55,778 nucleotides of DNA from CAYQTE01 sp964420285 (GTDB lineage Bacteria; Planctomycetota; Phycisphaerae; Tepidisphaerales; Tepidisphaeraceae), in the NCBI GenBank assembly GCA_964420285.1, contig CAYQTE010000026.1, forward strand, positions 1 through 55,778. Direction: 5' to 3'. The notes under the pieces are model-generated. The model had not been told where the DNA came from, ran no database searches, and saw nothing but the letters and a program-made list of their open reading frames with translations. Of this stretch, positions 26,211 through 35,644 are shown piece by piece. How positions within the stretch are numbered: the stretch's first letter is position 1; every line of letters starts with the position of its first letter. A program made the translations under genes and the position numbers.

Positions 26211-28229
26211 ATGTGCCGGATGTGGCTTTGTTGTCTGATGGGGGCGGTTGCACTCTTCGTCGCCAGCGGCGTGCCGGGGCTTTTCGCCGGCCGGCGCGCG
26301 ACGTGGAGCCAGACACTGGCCGCCGCGATGATGGTGGGCGGGTCGCTGCTGGGTATCTCGGCGGCGATGGCGGCCCTGTGCGCGGGCGCGGTCGCCAGCG
26401 CGATTCTGCGTGGACCACTGCCCGAATTGTCCCTCCACTTTCATCTCGATCCGCTGGCGGCGTTCTTCCTGCTCCCGATCTGCGTGGTCGGAGCGGCCGG
26501 AAGCGTCTATGGCCTTGGCTATTGGAGCCAGCAATCGCACCCGCGAACGGGCCGGAAGCTGCGTTTTCTTTATGGCCTGTTTATAGCGTCGATGGCGATG
26601 GTGGTTCTGGCGGCCGACGCCATCGCGTTCTTGTTCGCCTGGGAAGTGATGGCGCTGTCGGCGTTCTTCCTTATCAGCACGGAAGAGGGGAAGAAGGACG
26701 TTCGCGATGCGGCCTGGCTGTATCTGGTGGCGACGCACATTGGGACGCTGTTCCTGTTCGCGCTGTTTGCAATGTTGCGGGCGGCGTGCGGGACGTTTGA
26801 ATTGCGGCCGCTGGAACCGGGACAGGCGGGATTGGGTCTGCGCACGGCGATATTCCTGGTCGCTCTGGCGGGGTTCGGGCTCAAGGCCGGCATGATGCCG
26901 CTGCATTTCTGGCTGCCCGGCGCGCACGCCAATGCGCCCAGCCACATCTCGGCGGTATTGTCCGGCGTCCTGCTCAAAGTCGGCATCTATGGGCTGCTGC
27001 GGACGCTCACTTTGCTGCCGACTCCGCCGGTCAGTTGGGGTGGGGTTGTGCTGCTGCTGGGCACGGTCAGCGCGGTCGTCGGCGTCTTGTTCGCGCTGGG
27101 CCAGCACGATCTCAAACGCCTGCTGGCGTATCACAGCGTTGAGAACATCGGCATCATCCTCATGGGATTGGGCTTGGCCATGATTGGCCAGTCGCGCGGC
27201 AGTCCCGCACTCATCGTGCTCGGCCTGGCCGGCTGCCTGCTGCATGTCTGGAACCACGCGCTGTTCAAGTCACTGCTGTTTCTGGCGGCCGGGTCGGTCA
27301 TTCACTCGGCCCGCACGCGCGATATCGACCTGATGGGCGGACTGGCCAGGCCCCTGCCAAAGACGGCACTCCTGTTCTTCATCGGAGCACTGGCGATCTG
27401 TGGCCTGCCGCCGCTCAATGGATTCATCAGCGAACTGTTCATTTATCTGGGGCTGTTCCATAGCGTGGGCATCTCGTCGGCCCCGGCATTGGCGGCTGCA
27501 GCGCTGGCATTGGTGGGGGCGCTGGCTCTGGCGTGTTTCGTCAAGGCGTTCGGATCGGTCTTTCTCGGCCTGCCGCGATCGCCACGCATCGCCTTCATGC
27601 ACGAATCCCCCGCCACGATGGTCGGGCCGATGATCGTCCTGGCATCGTGTTGTGCGGCCATCGGACTGTTTCCGTTGCTCGTGATCCGGCCGCTGGGCGC
27701 GGTGATCGGGCAATGGCATCCCGAACTGGCGCACGCACCGGTCCTCGGTGAACTTGTTCCGCTTGCGGCTCTCACACCAACGGCCCTGCTGCTGGCCGGG
27801 TTTCTTGTGGTTGTGTATATCTGGGGTCGTAGTCGGCAGGTTGCAACGTCGCAGCGCGGAGTCGGCACGTGGGATTGCGGCTTCGCGCAGCCGACGAGCC
27901 GCATGCAGTACACCGCGTCCTCGTTCGCCGCGGGTTTGGTCGATTTGTTCGGCGGTGTGCTGCGGCCGGCTTCTCACGAGCCGGTGATCTCCGGTGAGTT
28001 TCCGGCGGCATCGGAATATCACAGCCGCGTGGGCGACGTTGTGTTGGAGCGCGTGCTGTGGCGATGGTGGGCGTGGTTTCAATCGCGAGTGGGCGGCCTG
28101 CGGGTATTACAGCAAGGTAGCGTGCAGGCGTATGTCCTGTACATTCTGATCATCCTCTCGCTTCTCATGCTGATGGCGATGCCGCTGCAAGCAACCTTGC
28201 GATCGCTCCTGGGCGGAGGAGCCCCATGA
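26211..28229 (+). CDS. HyfB/NuoL-like proton-conducting membrane subunit, copy 1
   Basis: The 672-residue product is a polytopic membrane protein of the antiporter-like complex-I family, about 14-16 helices. The key charged residues of the ion path are present: E145 in FAWEVMALS, K225 in GLKAGMMPLHFW and K256 in GVLLKVGIYG. The start at 26211 aligns with the N-terminus of the next gene's product (shared PGLF-GRR segment). It lies 12 bases after the HTH-EIIA gene and overlaps the next gene by four bases. Confidence 0.9.
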   Translation: MCRMWLCCLMGAVALFVASGVPGLFAGRRATWSQTLAAAMMVGGSLLGISAAMAALCAGAVASAILRGPLPELSLHFHLDPLAAFFLLPICVVGAAGSVYGLGYWSQQSHPRTGRKLRFLYGLFIASMAMVVLAADAIAFLFAWEVMALSAFFLISTEEGKKDVRDAAWLYLVATHIGTLFLFALFAMLRAACGTFELRPLEPGQAGLGLRTAIFLVALAGFGLKAGMMPLHFWLPGAHANAPSHISAVLSGVLLKVGIYGLLRTLTLLPTPPVSWGGVVLLLGTVSAVVGVLFALGQHDLKRLLAYHSVENIGIILMGLGLAMIGQSRGSPALIVLGLAGCLLHVWNHALFKSLLFLAAGSVIHSARTRDIDLMGGLARPLPKTALLFFIGALAICGLPPLNGFISELFIYLGLFHSVGISSAPALAAAALALVGALALACFVKAFGSVFLGLPRSPRIAFMHESPATMVGPMIVLASCCAAIGLFPLLVIRPLGAVIGQWHPELAHAPVLGELVPLAALTPTALLLAGFLVVVYIWGRSRQVATSQRGVGTWDCGFAQPTSRMQYTASSFAAGLVDLFGGVLRPASHEPVISGEFPAASEYHSRVGDVVLERVLWRWWAWFQSRVGGLRVLQQGSVQAYVLYILIILSLLMLMAMPLQATLRSLLGGGAP

Positions 28230-30211
28230 ACACCATCACCACGTGGTTGTTGCTTGTCTCCGTGGCCGTCATCGCTGTCAGCGGCGCGCCAGGACTTTTC
28301 TTCGGCCGGCGCTCGATGATCGGTCAATGGATCGCCGCCGCACTGAACATCGTCGCGTCCGCTCTTGGCGGCGCGGCGTTACTCATTCATGTTTTGCGGC
28401 CGGACCTGTCAAATCCGATCGCGATAAGGTGGTCGATCCCCTTTGGCCAATTCGCCATCGCCGTCGATGACATCAGTCTGATCTTCCTGATCCCGATCTT
28501 TCTGATCTCCGCCCTCGGTTCGATCTACGGCCTGGGCTACTGGAAACAGACCGATCACATCGCCAACGGCCGAAAACTGCGACTTTTCTGGGGGATCATG
28601 ACCGCCGCCATGGCCATGGTGGTCATGGCGCGTGACGGCGTGCTGTTCCTGATCGCGTGGGAGATCATGGCCCTGGCGGGATTTTTCCTCATTGTCACGG
28701 AGGACGACAATCAGCAGGCGCGGGATGGAGCCTGGAATTATCTCGTGGCCGCGCACCTTGGGGCGCTGTGCCTCTTCGGCTTTTTCATCGTGCTGGCACA
28801 CATCACCGGCTCCTTCGCCTTGTGGCCGACATCGCTGCCGCTTGTTTCCAGCCGCATGACGGCCGGGTTGCTCATCGCCGGGACTGTCGGATTCGGTCTC
28901 AAGGCCGGCATCATGCCGCTGCACGTCTGGCTTCCGGGCGGGCACGCCAACGCGCCCAGCCATGTGTCGGCGATCCTCTCGGGAGTGCTGCTCAAGACCG
29001 GCGTGTACGGGCTGGTGCGACTGGCCGGAATGATGCCCAATCCGCCGCTCTGGTGGGGAAGCACGCTGCTGATCGCCGGCGCCTTCTCGGCCATGCTCGG
29101 CATCGCATTTGCCTCCGGCCAGCGAGATCTCAAACGCCTTCTGGCCTACAGCAGCATCGAAAACATCGGCATCATCGTTATGGGGCTTGGCCTGGCGACG
29201 CTGGGCCGGTCCCTGCACCACCCTGCCTGGGTTGTGCTCGGCCTGGGCGGATCGCTTCTGCACGTGATCAATCACAGCCTCTTCAAACCGATGCTGTTTA
29301 TGGGGGCCGGCTCTGTCGTCCACGCCGCCCATACGCGAGATATCGACCTGCTGGGCGGCCTCGGAAAGAGCATGCCTCGCACGTTCGTCATGTTTGTCAT
29401 CGGCGCTGCCGCGATTTGCGGTCTGCCGCCCCTCAACGGATTCGTCAGCGAACTGCTCATTTACCTGGGCCTGTTCCGCACCGCCAGTGACGGTGCCGGA
29501 TGGGGCTGGATGGCATTGGCCGCACCGGCACTGGCGCTGGTGGGGGCGATGGCGGTGGCGAGCTTTGTGAAACTGCTGGGCGCGGTCTTTGCCGGATTGC
29601 CCCGCTCCGATCGTGCCGCCGCCGCACACGATCCCCACCCGGCGATGCTGGGACCAATGTGGTTCCTGGCAGGCTGCTGCGTGATCATCGGGGTGCTTCC
29701 GGTGATGGCCAGCGGCGTGCTCAACCGCGCGATCGCCGGATGGACTGGGTCTGATGCAATCGCAAATCCGACCCTTGGCGGGCTTGTGAACTTCCGATGG
29801 CTCAGCGCGATGGCCTGCCTGCTTCTGGCGGCCGTGGCTGGTGGCGCAGTCCTGTTCCGCCGCTGGTCGGCCGGGCATGCGACCGGGCGGGCGGGCACCT
29901 GGGATTGCGGCTACGCGCAACCATCAGCGCGAATGGAATACACCGGATCATCGTTCACGCAGTCGATCGTCGACTTGCTGACATGGGCGCTGTGGCCGCG
30001 CAAGAAACAGCCGGTCCTGGGCGGCGTGTTTGCCTCGCCGTCAAGTTTCGCCAGCGAAGTGCCGGACACGGTGCTGGATCGTGGGGTGATTCCGGCCTTC
30101 TCGTCGGCCCGGTGGCTGATGGGATGGGCGCGGTTCATGCAATCCGGCCCCATGCAGTTATACATCCTTTATGTTATGGCAATCCTGATCCTGCTCCTGT
30201 TGTTCGCGTGA
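28226..30211 (+). CDS. HyfB/NuoL-like proton-conducting membrane subunit, copy 2
   Basis: The 661-residue product is a clear paralogue of the preceding one and keeps the same charged residues (E146 in IAWEIMALA, K226 in GLKAGIMPLHVW, K257 in VLLKTGVYG). Its ATG overlaps the preceding stop. Together with the HyfF-like gene this gives three antiporter-like subunits in one operon, more than one ion-translocating step per complex if all assemble. Confidence 0.9.
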   Translation: MNTITTWLLLVSVAVIAVSGAPGLFFGRRSMIGQWIAAALNIVASALGGAALLIHVLRPDLSNPIAIRWSIPFGQFAIAVDDISLIFLIPIFLISALGSIYGLGYWKQTDHIANGRKLRLFWGIMTAAMAMVVMARDGVLFLIAWEIMALAGFFLIVTEDDNQQARDGAWNYLVAAHLGALCLFGFFIVLAHITGSFALWPTSLPLVSSRMTAGLLIAGTVGFGLKAGIMPLHVWLPGGHANAPSHVSAILSGVLLKTGVYGLVRLAGMMPNPPLWWGSTLLIAGAFSAMLGIAFASGQRDLKRLLAYSSIENIGIIVMGLGLATLGRSLHHPAWVVLGLGGSLLHVINHSLFKPMLFMGAGSVVHAAHTRDIDLLGGLGKSMPRTFVMFVIGAAAICGLPPLNGFVSELLIYLGLFRTASDGAGWGWMALAAPALALVGAMAVASFVKLLGAVFAGLPRSDRAAAAHDPHPAMLGPMWFLAGCCVIIGVLPVMASGVLNRAIAGWTGSDAIANPTLGGLVNFRWLSAMACLLLAAVAGGAVLFRRWSAGHATGRAGTWDCGYAQPSARMEYTGSSFTQSIVDLLTWALWPRKKQPVLGGVFASPSSFASEVPDTVLDRGVIPAFSSARWLMGWARFMQSGPMQLYILYVMAILILLLLFA

Positions 30212-30242
30212 TTCAAGGCATGAATGACTTAACCACCTATCC

Positions 30243-31166
30243 ATGACAATACTGACAATTCTCATTCATCTGCTGCTGCTCCTGTCGATGCCGCCCCTGC
30301 TGCTGGGCGTCATCAGCAAGACCAAGGCCCGTTTTGCCGGCCGCACCGGGCAGCCGGTGTTGCAGTTGTATTACGATTTGGCCCGGCTTCTGCGCAAAGG
30401 GATGGTGTTCAGCACGGCCACGACGTGGGTGTTTCGTGCCGGCCCGCTGGTGACGCTGGCGTCGATCCTGATCGCCGGCCTGCTGGTGCCGCTGGGGCGG
30501 TTCAATTCCCCGATCCATTTCACCGGCGATCTGGTGCTCTTTGCATATCTGCTGGGATTGGCGCGGTTCTTCACCACCAGCGCCGCCCTGGACACCGGCT
30601 CGTCGTTTGAAGGCATGGGCGCGGCTCGCGAAGTGATGTTCGCCTGCTTCAGCGAACCGGCAATCTTTCTGGCTTTTCTCGTATTGGCCAGACTCTCGAC
30701 GGCCGTCACCGTCAGCCTCTCGCCCATGCTCCTGGGCCCGCTGACGGTTCCGCTGGGCGGGTTGCCAATCGCCTCGCTGGGCCTGGTTTCGGCCGGGCTG
30801 TTCGTGGTGCTTCTGGCCGAAAATTGCCGCATTCCCATCGACGATCCCAACACGCACCTGGAACTGACCATGATCCACGAGGTGATGGTCCTCGATCACA
30901 GCGGTCCGCTCCTGGGCGCGATCCTCTACGGGGCGGCCGTGAAGCTGTTCATTCTGTCGGCCGTCGTGCTGCACATCGTGCTTCCGTTTCAAACCGGCTG
31001 GTTCGTGGCGGATTGGGCCCTGTTTGTATTTGAAATGCTGGGCGTGGCGGTGGCGATCGGCATCGTCGAATCGGTGATGGCGCGGCTTCAACTCCGCCAC
31101 GTGCCGACATTGCTGGTCGCGGCGTCGCTGCTGTGCGGGTTCGGATTTCTACTGATGTTGAGGTAA
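30243..31166 (+). CDS. HyfC/NuoH-like membrane anchor subunit
   Basis: The 307-residue product has about eight transmembrane helices and the conserved cytoplasmic-loop signature NCRIPIDDPNTHLELTMIHE with the acidic residues that line the quinone/ion cavity in complex-I-like enzymes. It links the peripheral FeS arm to the antiporter-like membrane arm. It sits 31 bases after the second HyfB-like gene and three bases before the HyfE-like gene. Confidence 0.9.
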   Translation: MTILTILIHLLLLLSMPPLLLGVISKTKARFAGRTGQPVLQLYYDLARLLRKGMVFSTATTWVFRAGPLVTLASILIAGLLVPLGRFNSPIHFTGDLVLFAYLLGLARFFTTSAALDTGSSFEGMGAAREVMFACFSEPAIFLAFLVLARLSTAVTVSLSPMLLGPLTVPLGGLPIASLGLVSAGLFVVLLAENCRIPIDDPNTHLELTMIHEVMVLDHSGPLLGAILYGAAVKLFILSAVVLHIVLPFQTGWFVADWALFVFEMLGVAVAIGIVESVMARLQLRHVPTLLVAASLLCGFGFLLMLR

Positions 31167-31169
31167 GCG

Positions 31170-31811
31170 ATGGTATCCGTGCTCAATATGCTGCTGGTCG
31201 TCGTCCTGCTGCTGAACCTGTTCGTGCTCGGCGCCAGCCGCATCCGCGCCCTCATCCAGGCCGCCGCGCTTCAGGGCGTGTTGCTCGGACTCATGCTCGT
31301 GCTGGTCCATGAACACCTGACAGTGCGAGTCATCATCATCGGCGTGGCGACCATCCTCATCAAAGGCTCCGTGATTCCGCAGATTCTCTTCAAGGCCCTG
31401 CGCGAAGCGCAGATCAAGCGCGAGATCGAACCGATCATCGGGTTTCTGCCCAGCATACTCCTGGGCGCCCTGGGCACGGCCGCCTCAATTGGCCTTGCGG
31501 CCCGCCTTCCACTGGGCGCGGGACACGCGCAACTGCTTATCGTGCCCGCCGCCTTCAGCACCATCTTCACCGGGTTTCTCCTGCTTACATTGCGGATCAA
31601 GGCCATCACGCAGGTGATCGGCTATCTGGTCCTGGAGAACGGCATCTTCATCTTCGGTCTGCTGCTCATCGAGGCCGTTCCGTTTCTTGTGGAACTGGGA
31701 GTGCTGCTCGATCTGTTCGTCGGCGTGTTCGTGATCAGCATCATCATCCACCACATTAACTACCAGTTTGCCTCGCTGGACACGCGCCGGCTGTCGACGT
31801 TGAAAGAATGA
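31170..31811 (+). CDS. HyfE-like membrane subunit
   Basis: The 213-residue product has six or seven predicted membrane helices and the acidic residue in VLENGIFIFGLLLIE near residue 155 that matches the HyfE/NuoK-type fold. It lies three bases after the HyfC-like gene and four bases before the HyfF-like gene. Confidence 0.85.
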   Translation: MVSVLNMLLVVVLLLNLFVLGASRIRALIQAAALQGVLLGLMLVLVHEHLTVRVIIIGVATILIKGSVIPQILFKALREAQIKREIEPIIGFLPSILLGALGTAASIGLAARLPLGAGHAQLLIVPAAFSTIFTGFLLLTLRIKAITQVIGYLVLENGIFIFGLLLIEAVPFLVELGVLLDLFVGVFVISIIIHHINYQFASLDTRRLSTLKE

Positions 31812-31815
31812 GATT

Positions 31816-33267
31816 ATGGCTGTCGTATTGATCATCGTTCCGCTTCTCGGAGCCGCCCTGGCCGCGGTGATCCGCGCCAATCGCTGGCGGCCGTGGGTGC
31901 TGCCGCCGATCGCGCTGGTTCACCTGGTCCTGACAATCCTCGTGCTGTCGCGGCCGGATCAGCCGGTCGCCGGGCAATGGCTTGAACTGGATCAATGGCT
32001 GGCCCTCGATCCGCCGGGCCGATTGGTTCTCCTGCTTCTCAGCGTGCTTTTTCTGATTTGTTCGTTTTATTCCATCGGGTATCTGTATTACCGCATGGAA
32101 TTGTCCAACCGCATCTTCTGCGTCGGACAGCTTTTCTTTCTGGCCGCCACGACACTGGTTGTCTGCTCGCGGCATCTGGGTCTGATGTGGGTGGCCATGG
32201 AGGCCACCACGCTGGCCACCGCGCCGCTCATCTACTTCAATCGCACTCCGCGCTCCATTGAGGCGACGTGGAAATACCTGCTGGTCGGCTCGGTTGGCAT
32301 CGCGCTGGCACTGCTGGGTTCCTTCTTTCTGGCATACGCCGCGGTGCAGAAGGGGGTCGATCCCTCGCTCCTGTTTGACAGCCTTCTGCGCAACGCGCCG
32401 CTGCTCTCCAAACCGTGGCTGCACGCGGCGTTCGTCCTCCTGCTGGTGGGCTATGGCACGAAAATGGGACTGGCCCCCATGCACACGTGGAAGCCCGATG
32501 CCTACGGCGAAGCGCCCGGCGCCGTCGCGATGCTCCTGGCCGGCGGCGTCACCAGTTGCGCGTTCCTGGCCCTGCTTCGCGTGAACCAAATCTGCCTCGC
32601 CGCCGGCGAGGGCGCTTACACCGGGCGGCTTCTGGTCTTCATGGGCATCCTCTCGATGGCCTTTGCCGCGGTCTTCATGGTCGGCCAGCGCGATTTCAAA
32701 CGCATGCTCGCGTATTCCAGCGTCGAGCACATGGGAATCCTTGTGCTGGGCATCGGCATCGGCGGTCCGGCGATATTCGGCGCCCTGCTGCACATGATCA
32801 ACAACGGCCTGACCAAGGGCGTCTTGTTCCTTTCGGCGGGGAATATCCACCGCTCATTCGGCGGCAAGACCGTCGATGAAGTTCAAGGTGCGATGCGCCG
32901 GCTGCCGATTTCCGGAACGCTGTTTTTGCTGGGATTCCTGGCCGTCACCGGCTCGCCGCCGTTCGGCCCGTTCATCAGTGAATTCACGATTTTGCGCGGC
33001 GCGTTCGGCTTCGGCCGCTATGTGGTGGGGGGCGTCTTTCTGTTTCTGTTGCTGGTCATCTTCATTGGCATGGGCCGCACCGTTCTGACCGTCGTTCAAG
33101 GCCGGCCGGCGCCGGGAGCGCGCCGCACCGCGTATCGCGAAGGATGGCTGACCTGCCTGCCGATTATCGTTGCCTTTGCCCTGGTGCTGTTGCTGGGTCT
33201 TTATATCCCGCCGCCGCTGGACAACATGCTGAAATCGGCCGCACGCTTTCTGGAGGTTCGGCCATGA
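31816..33267 (+). CDS. HyfF/NuoN-like proton-conducting membrane subunit
   Basis: The 483-residue product is the third antiporter-like subunit, shorter than the HyfB copies. Ion-path residues are E129 in VAMEATTLATAP, K153 in ATWKYLLVG, K216 in GYGTKMGLAPMHTW and K226 in TWKPDAYGEAPG. Its stop overlaps the start of the HyfG-like gene by four bases, which fits translational coupling of membrane and peripheral arms. Confidence 0.9.
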   Translation: MAVVLIIVPLLGAALAAVIRANRWRPWVLPPIALVHLVLTILVLSRPDQPVAGQWLELDQWLALDPPGRLVLLLLSVLFLICSFYSIGYLYYRMELSNRIFCVGQLFFLAATTLVVCSRHLGLMWVAMEATTLATAPLIYFNRTPRSIEATWKYLLVGSVGIALALLGSFFLAYAAVQKGVDPSLLFDSLLRNAPLLSKPWLHAAFVLLLVGYGTKMGLAPMHTWKPDAYGEAPGAVAMLLAGGVTSCAFLALLRVNQICLAAGEGAYTGRLLVFMGILSMAFAAVFMVGQRDFKRMLAYSSVEHMGILVLGIGIGGPAIFGALLHMINNGLTKGVLFLSAGNIHRSFGGKTVDEVQGAMRRLPISGTLFLLGFLAVTGSPPFGPFISEFTILRGAFGFGRYVVGGVFLFLLLVIFIGMGRTVLTVVQGRPAPGARRTAYREGWLTCLPIIVAFALVLLLGLYIPPPLDNMLKSAARFLEVRP

Positions 33268-34796
33268 CATTCGCCAATCACCTGGCCACCATCGGCAACG
33301 GGCGATCCATCGACCGAAGCCAGATCCCCGAGCTTTCCGGGCCGGATTTCCGGCAGGCGATTCTCGATGCCGTGTCGATCGGGCAACGCGTGTCGGCCCT
33401 GTTCGGCATGGCCGGGGCGACCGACGAGGCGGTCACGCTTTATCTGGTGCTGGCCGACGATCAGGAATCGCGTCTGCGCCTGGCCACGACCAAGATCACC
33501 GGGGGCGGCTTCGAGTCGCTGACCAAACGTTGCCCGCAGGTCAATCTCTTTGAACGCGAAATCGCCGAACAGTTCGGCATCAAACCCGAGGGTCATCCCT
33601 GGTTCAAGCCGGTGCGATTCCACGGTTCGTACCGGCCGGGCCACGACGCCTGGGGCCGATCGACGGCCCAGCCGCCGGTGGTCGGCGTGATGGATTACTA
33701 TCGTGTCGAGGGCGACGAGGTCCACGAGGTGGCGGTTGGGCCGGTGCATGCCGGCATCATCGAGCCGGGGCATTTCCGGTTTCAATGTCACGGCGAAAAC
33801 GTGTTTCACCTGGAGATTTCGCTGGGGTATCAGCATCGCGGCGTCGAGCGCGCCATGCTGGGCGGCCCGGACAAACGTTCGATTCACTATGCCCAGACTC
33901 TGGCCGGCGATTCGACCGTCGCCCATGGCTGCGGGCATTGTTTGCTTCTGGAAGCCCTGGCCAAGTGTCAAAAGCCCGCCCGCGCCCAGGCGCTGCGCGG
34001 CATCGCCCTGGAACTGGAGCGGGTGGGCAATCACGTCGGTAATCTCGGCGCGATGGCCGGCGATGTCGGGTTCCTTCCCACCGCCAGTTTCTGCGGCCGG
34101 CTCCGCGGCGATTTCCTCAACATGACGGCGCTGCTGTGCGGCAGCCGATTCGGCCGGGGAATGATCCGTCCCGGCGGCGTGGGCTTCGACCTGGACCAGG
34201 CGCAAACCGAGGAATTGCTGCGCCGCATCGCCGCGGCGAAAAAGGACTGTCGCTCGGCCATCGAATTGCTTTGGGATTCGCCGTCGGTGATGTCGCGTTT
34301 CGAGGAGACCGGACGGATCAGCCGGGAGATCGCCGAGCAACTGGGCTTGGTTGGCCCGGCCGCCCGCGCCTGCGGACTGGTCCGCGATGTCCGCAACGAC
34401 CACCCATCCGGGATCTTCCGCTTCACTCATCTTCCCGTCGCCTCGTGGGAATCCGGCGATGTCTTCGCCCGCGCCTATGTCCGCTGGCTGGAAATCCAGC
34501 GATCGATTACCTTCATCGAGGAACAACTGGCATCGCTTCCGGCCGGCGCAATCCGGGCCGAAGTGAAACCGCTATCGCCCAATCACATGGCTGTCTCGCT
34601 GATCGAAGGCTGGCGCGGCGAATTATGCCACGTCGCCATTACGGACGCCGCCGGCCGGTTCGAGCGGTATAAGATCGTCGATCCCTCGTTCCACAATTGG
34701 CCGGGCCTGGCGATGGCGCTGCGCGGCCAGCAGATTTCCGATTTCCCGCTGTGCAACAAGAGTTTTGATTTGTCCTACTGCGGACACGACCTGTAG
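33264..34796 (+). CDS. HyfG-like fused large subunit (NuoC-NuoD type) lacking Ni ligands
   Basis: The 510-residue product fuses a NuoC-like domain (about residues 1-140) to a NuoD/NiFe large-subunit domain (about 155-510). ATG at 33264 overlaps the preceding stop with GGAGG upstream; a longer frame from 33144 lies inside the HyfF-like gene. The N-terminal nickel motif CGxCxxxH is replaced: aligned on H221, the cysteines become A214 and S217. The C-terminal DPCxxC is replaced by D473-P-S-F-H-N478. A displaced C223-G-H-C226 occurs nearby. It is therefore probably not a hydrogenase but an Ehr-type large subunit. Confidence 0.88.
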   Translation: MTFANHLATIGNGRSIDRSQIPELSGPDFRQAILDAVSIGQRVSALFGMAGATDEAVTLYLVLADDQESRLRLATTKITGGGFESLTKRCPQVNLFEREIAEQFGIKPEGHPWFKPVRFHGSYRPGHDAWGRSTAQPPVVGVMDYYRVEGDEVHEVAVGPVHAGIIEPGHFRFQCHGENVFHLEISLGYQHRGVERAMLGGPDKRSIHYAQTLAGDSTVAHGCGHCLLLEALAKCQKPARAQALRGIALELERVGNHVGNLGAMAGDVGFLPTASFCGRLRGDFLNMTALLCGSRFGRGMIRPGGVGFDLDQAQTEELLRRIAAAKKDCRSAIELLWDSPSVMSRFEETGRISREIAEQLGLVGPAARACGLVRDVRNDHPSGIFRFTHLPVASWESGDVFARAYVRWLEIQRSITFIEEQLASLPAGAIRAEVKPLSPNHMAVSLIEGWRGELCHVAITDAAGRFERYKIVDPSFHNWPGLAMALRGQQISDFPLCNKSFDLSYCGHDL

Positions 34797-34819
34797 GCGT
34801 ACCGAATAAGGATTCCGGC

Positions 34820-35644
34820 ATGTTCGATGTCATTCTCGCCAGACTGCAACAGGGGCACCGCACCATGCGGTATCCCGACGCCGCGCCGCCGCCGCTGTCC
34901 GATCGATATCGCGGCCGGCCGGAATTTGACGCCGCCAAGTGCCCCGAGGGATGCAACGAGTGCGCCACCGCCTGCCCGACCGAGGCGATCAAGATCAGTC
35001 CTTCGCCGCGGATCGACCTGGGTCGCTGCCTGTTCTGCACCGATTGCCTTGAGGCTTGTCCGACCGGCGCGGTGAGCTATTCCAGGGACTATCGCATGGC
35101 CGTCCGCCAGCGGTCCGATCTGATTGTCGAGCCCCAGAAGGAACTGGCCCTTGCCGCACAGCTTGACGAGAAACTGATGAAGCTCTTCGGCCGGTCGCTC
35201 AAGCTCCGCCAGGTCAGTGCCGGCGGCTGCAACGCCTGCGAAGCCGACACCAACGTCCTGAACACGATCGGCTGGGATCTGGGCCGGTTCGGCGTCCAGT
35301 TCGTTGCCGCTCCGCGTCACGCGGACGGGCTGCTCATCACCGGCCCGGTGACGGAAAATATGCGGCTGGCACTGCGGAAAACCTACGACGCAGTTCCCGA
35401 TCCGAAGATCGTTATCGCCGTCGGCGCCTGCGCCATTTCCGGCGGCCCATACGTCGACCACCCGGAGGTCCACAACGGCGCCGATGGGACAGTTCCCGTC
35501 GATCTGTACATTCCCGGCTGCCCGCCGCATCCGCTGACGATCCTCGACGGGCTGCTTCGCCTGCTGGGCCGGCTCGAACAGGACCGCCTGGCCAGTTCTA
35601 ATTCTGCGCCGCAAATGCGCGGTACGAATGCGGCGGGATCGTGA
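34820..35644 (+). CDS. Fused ferredoxin (HyfH-like) and NuoB/HyfI-like FeS subunit
   Basis: The 274-residue product joins two modules normally on separate proteins. The first has two 4Fe-4S motifs: C41, C45, C48, C52 (first gap longer than usual) and C70, C73, C76, C80. The second is NuoB-like with the N2-type cluster ligands C137, C140, C204 and C234 (GGCNAC, GAC and PGCPPHP). It would pass electrons towards the membrane arm. It is the last operon gene and its end overlaps the convergent gene at 35598 by 47 bases. Confidence 0.9.
   Translation: MFDVILARLQQGHRTMRYPDAAPPPLSDRYRGRPEFDAAKCPEGCNECATACPTEAIKISPSPRIDLGRCLFCTDCLEACPTGAVSYSRDYRMAVRQRSDLIVEPQKELALAAQLDEKLMKLFGRSLKLRQVSAGGCNACEADTNVLNTIGWDLGRFGVQFVAAPRHADGLLITGPVTENMRLALRKTYDAVPDPKIVIAVGACAISGGPYVDHPEVHNGADGTVPVDLYIPGCPPHPLTILDGLLRLLGRLEQDRLASSNSAPQMRGTNAAGS

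Noticed and set aside
25908..27257. Minus-strand frame of 449 codons
   Set aside because: Gln/Arg/His-rich shadow antisense to the HTH-EIIA and HyfB-like genes.
28409..29920. Minus-strand frame of 503 codons
   Set aside because: Shadow of the second HyfB-like gene with no domain.
33264..34796. Calling the large subunit a functional [NiFe]-hydrogenase
   Set aside because: Both cysteine pairs that bind nickel are missing in register.
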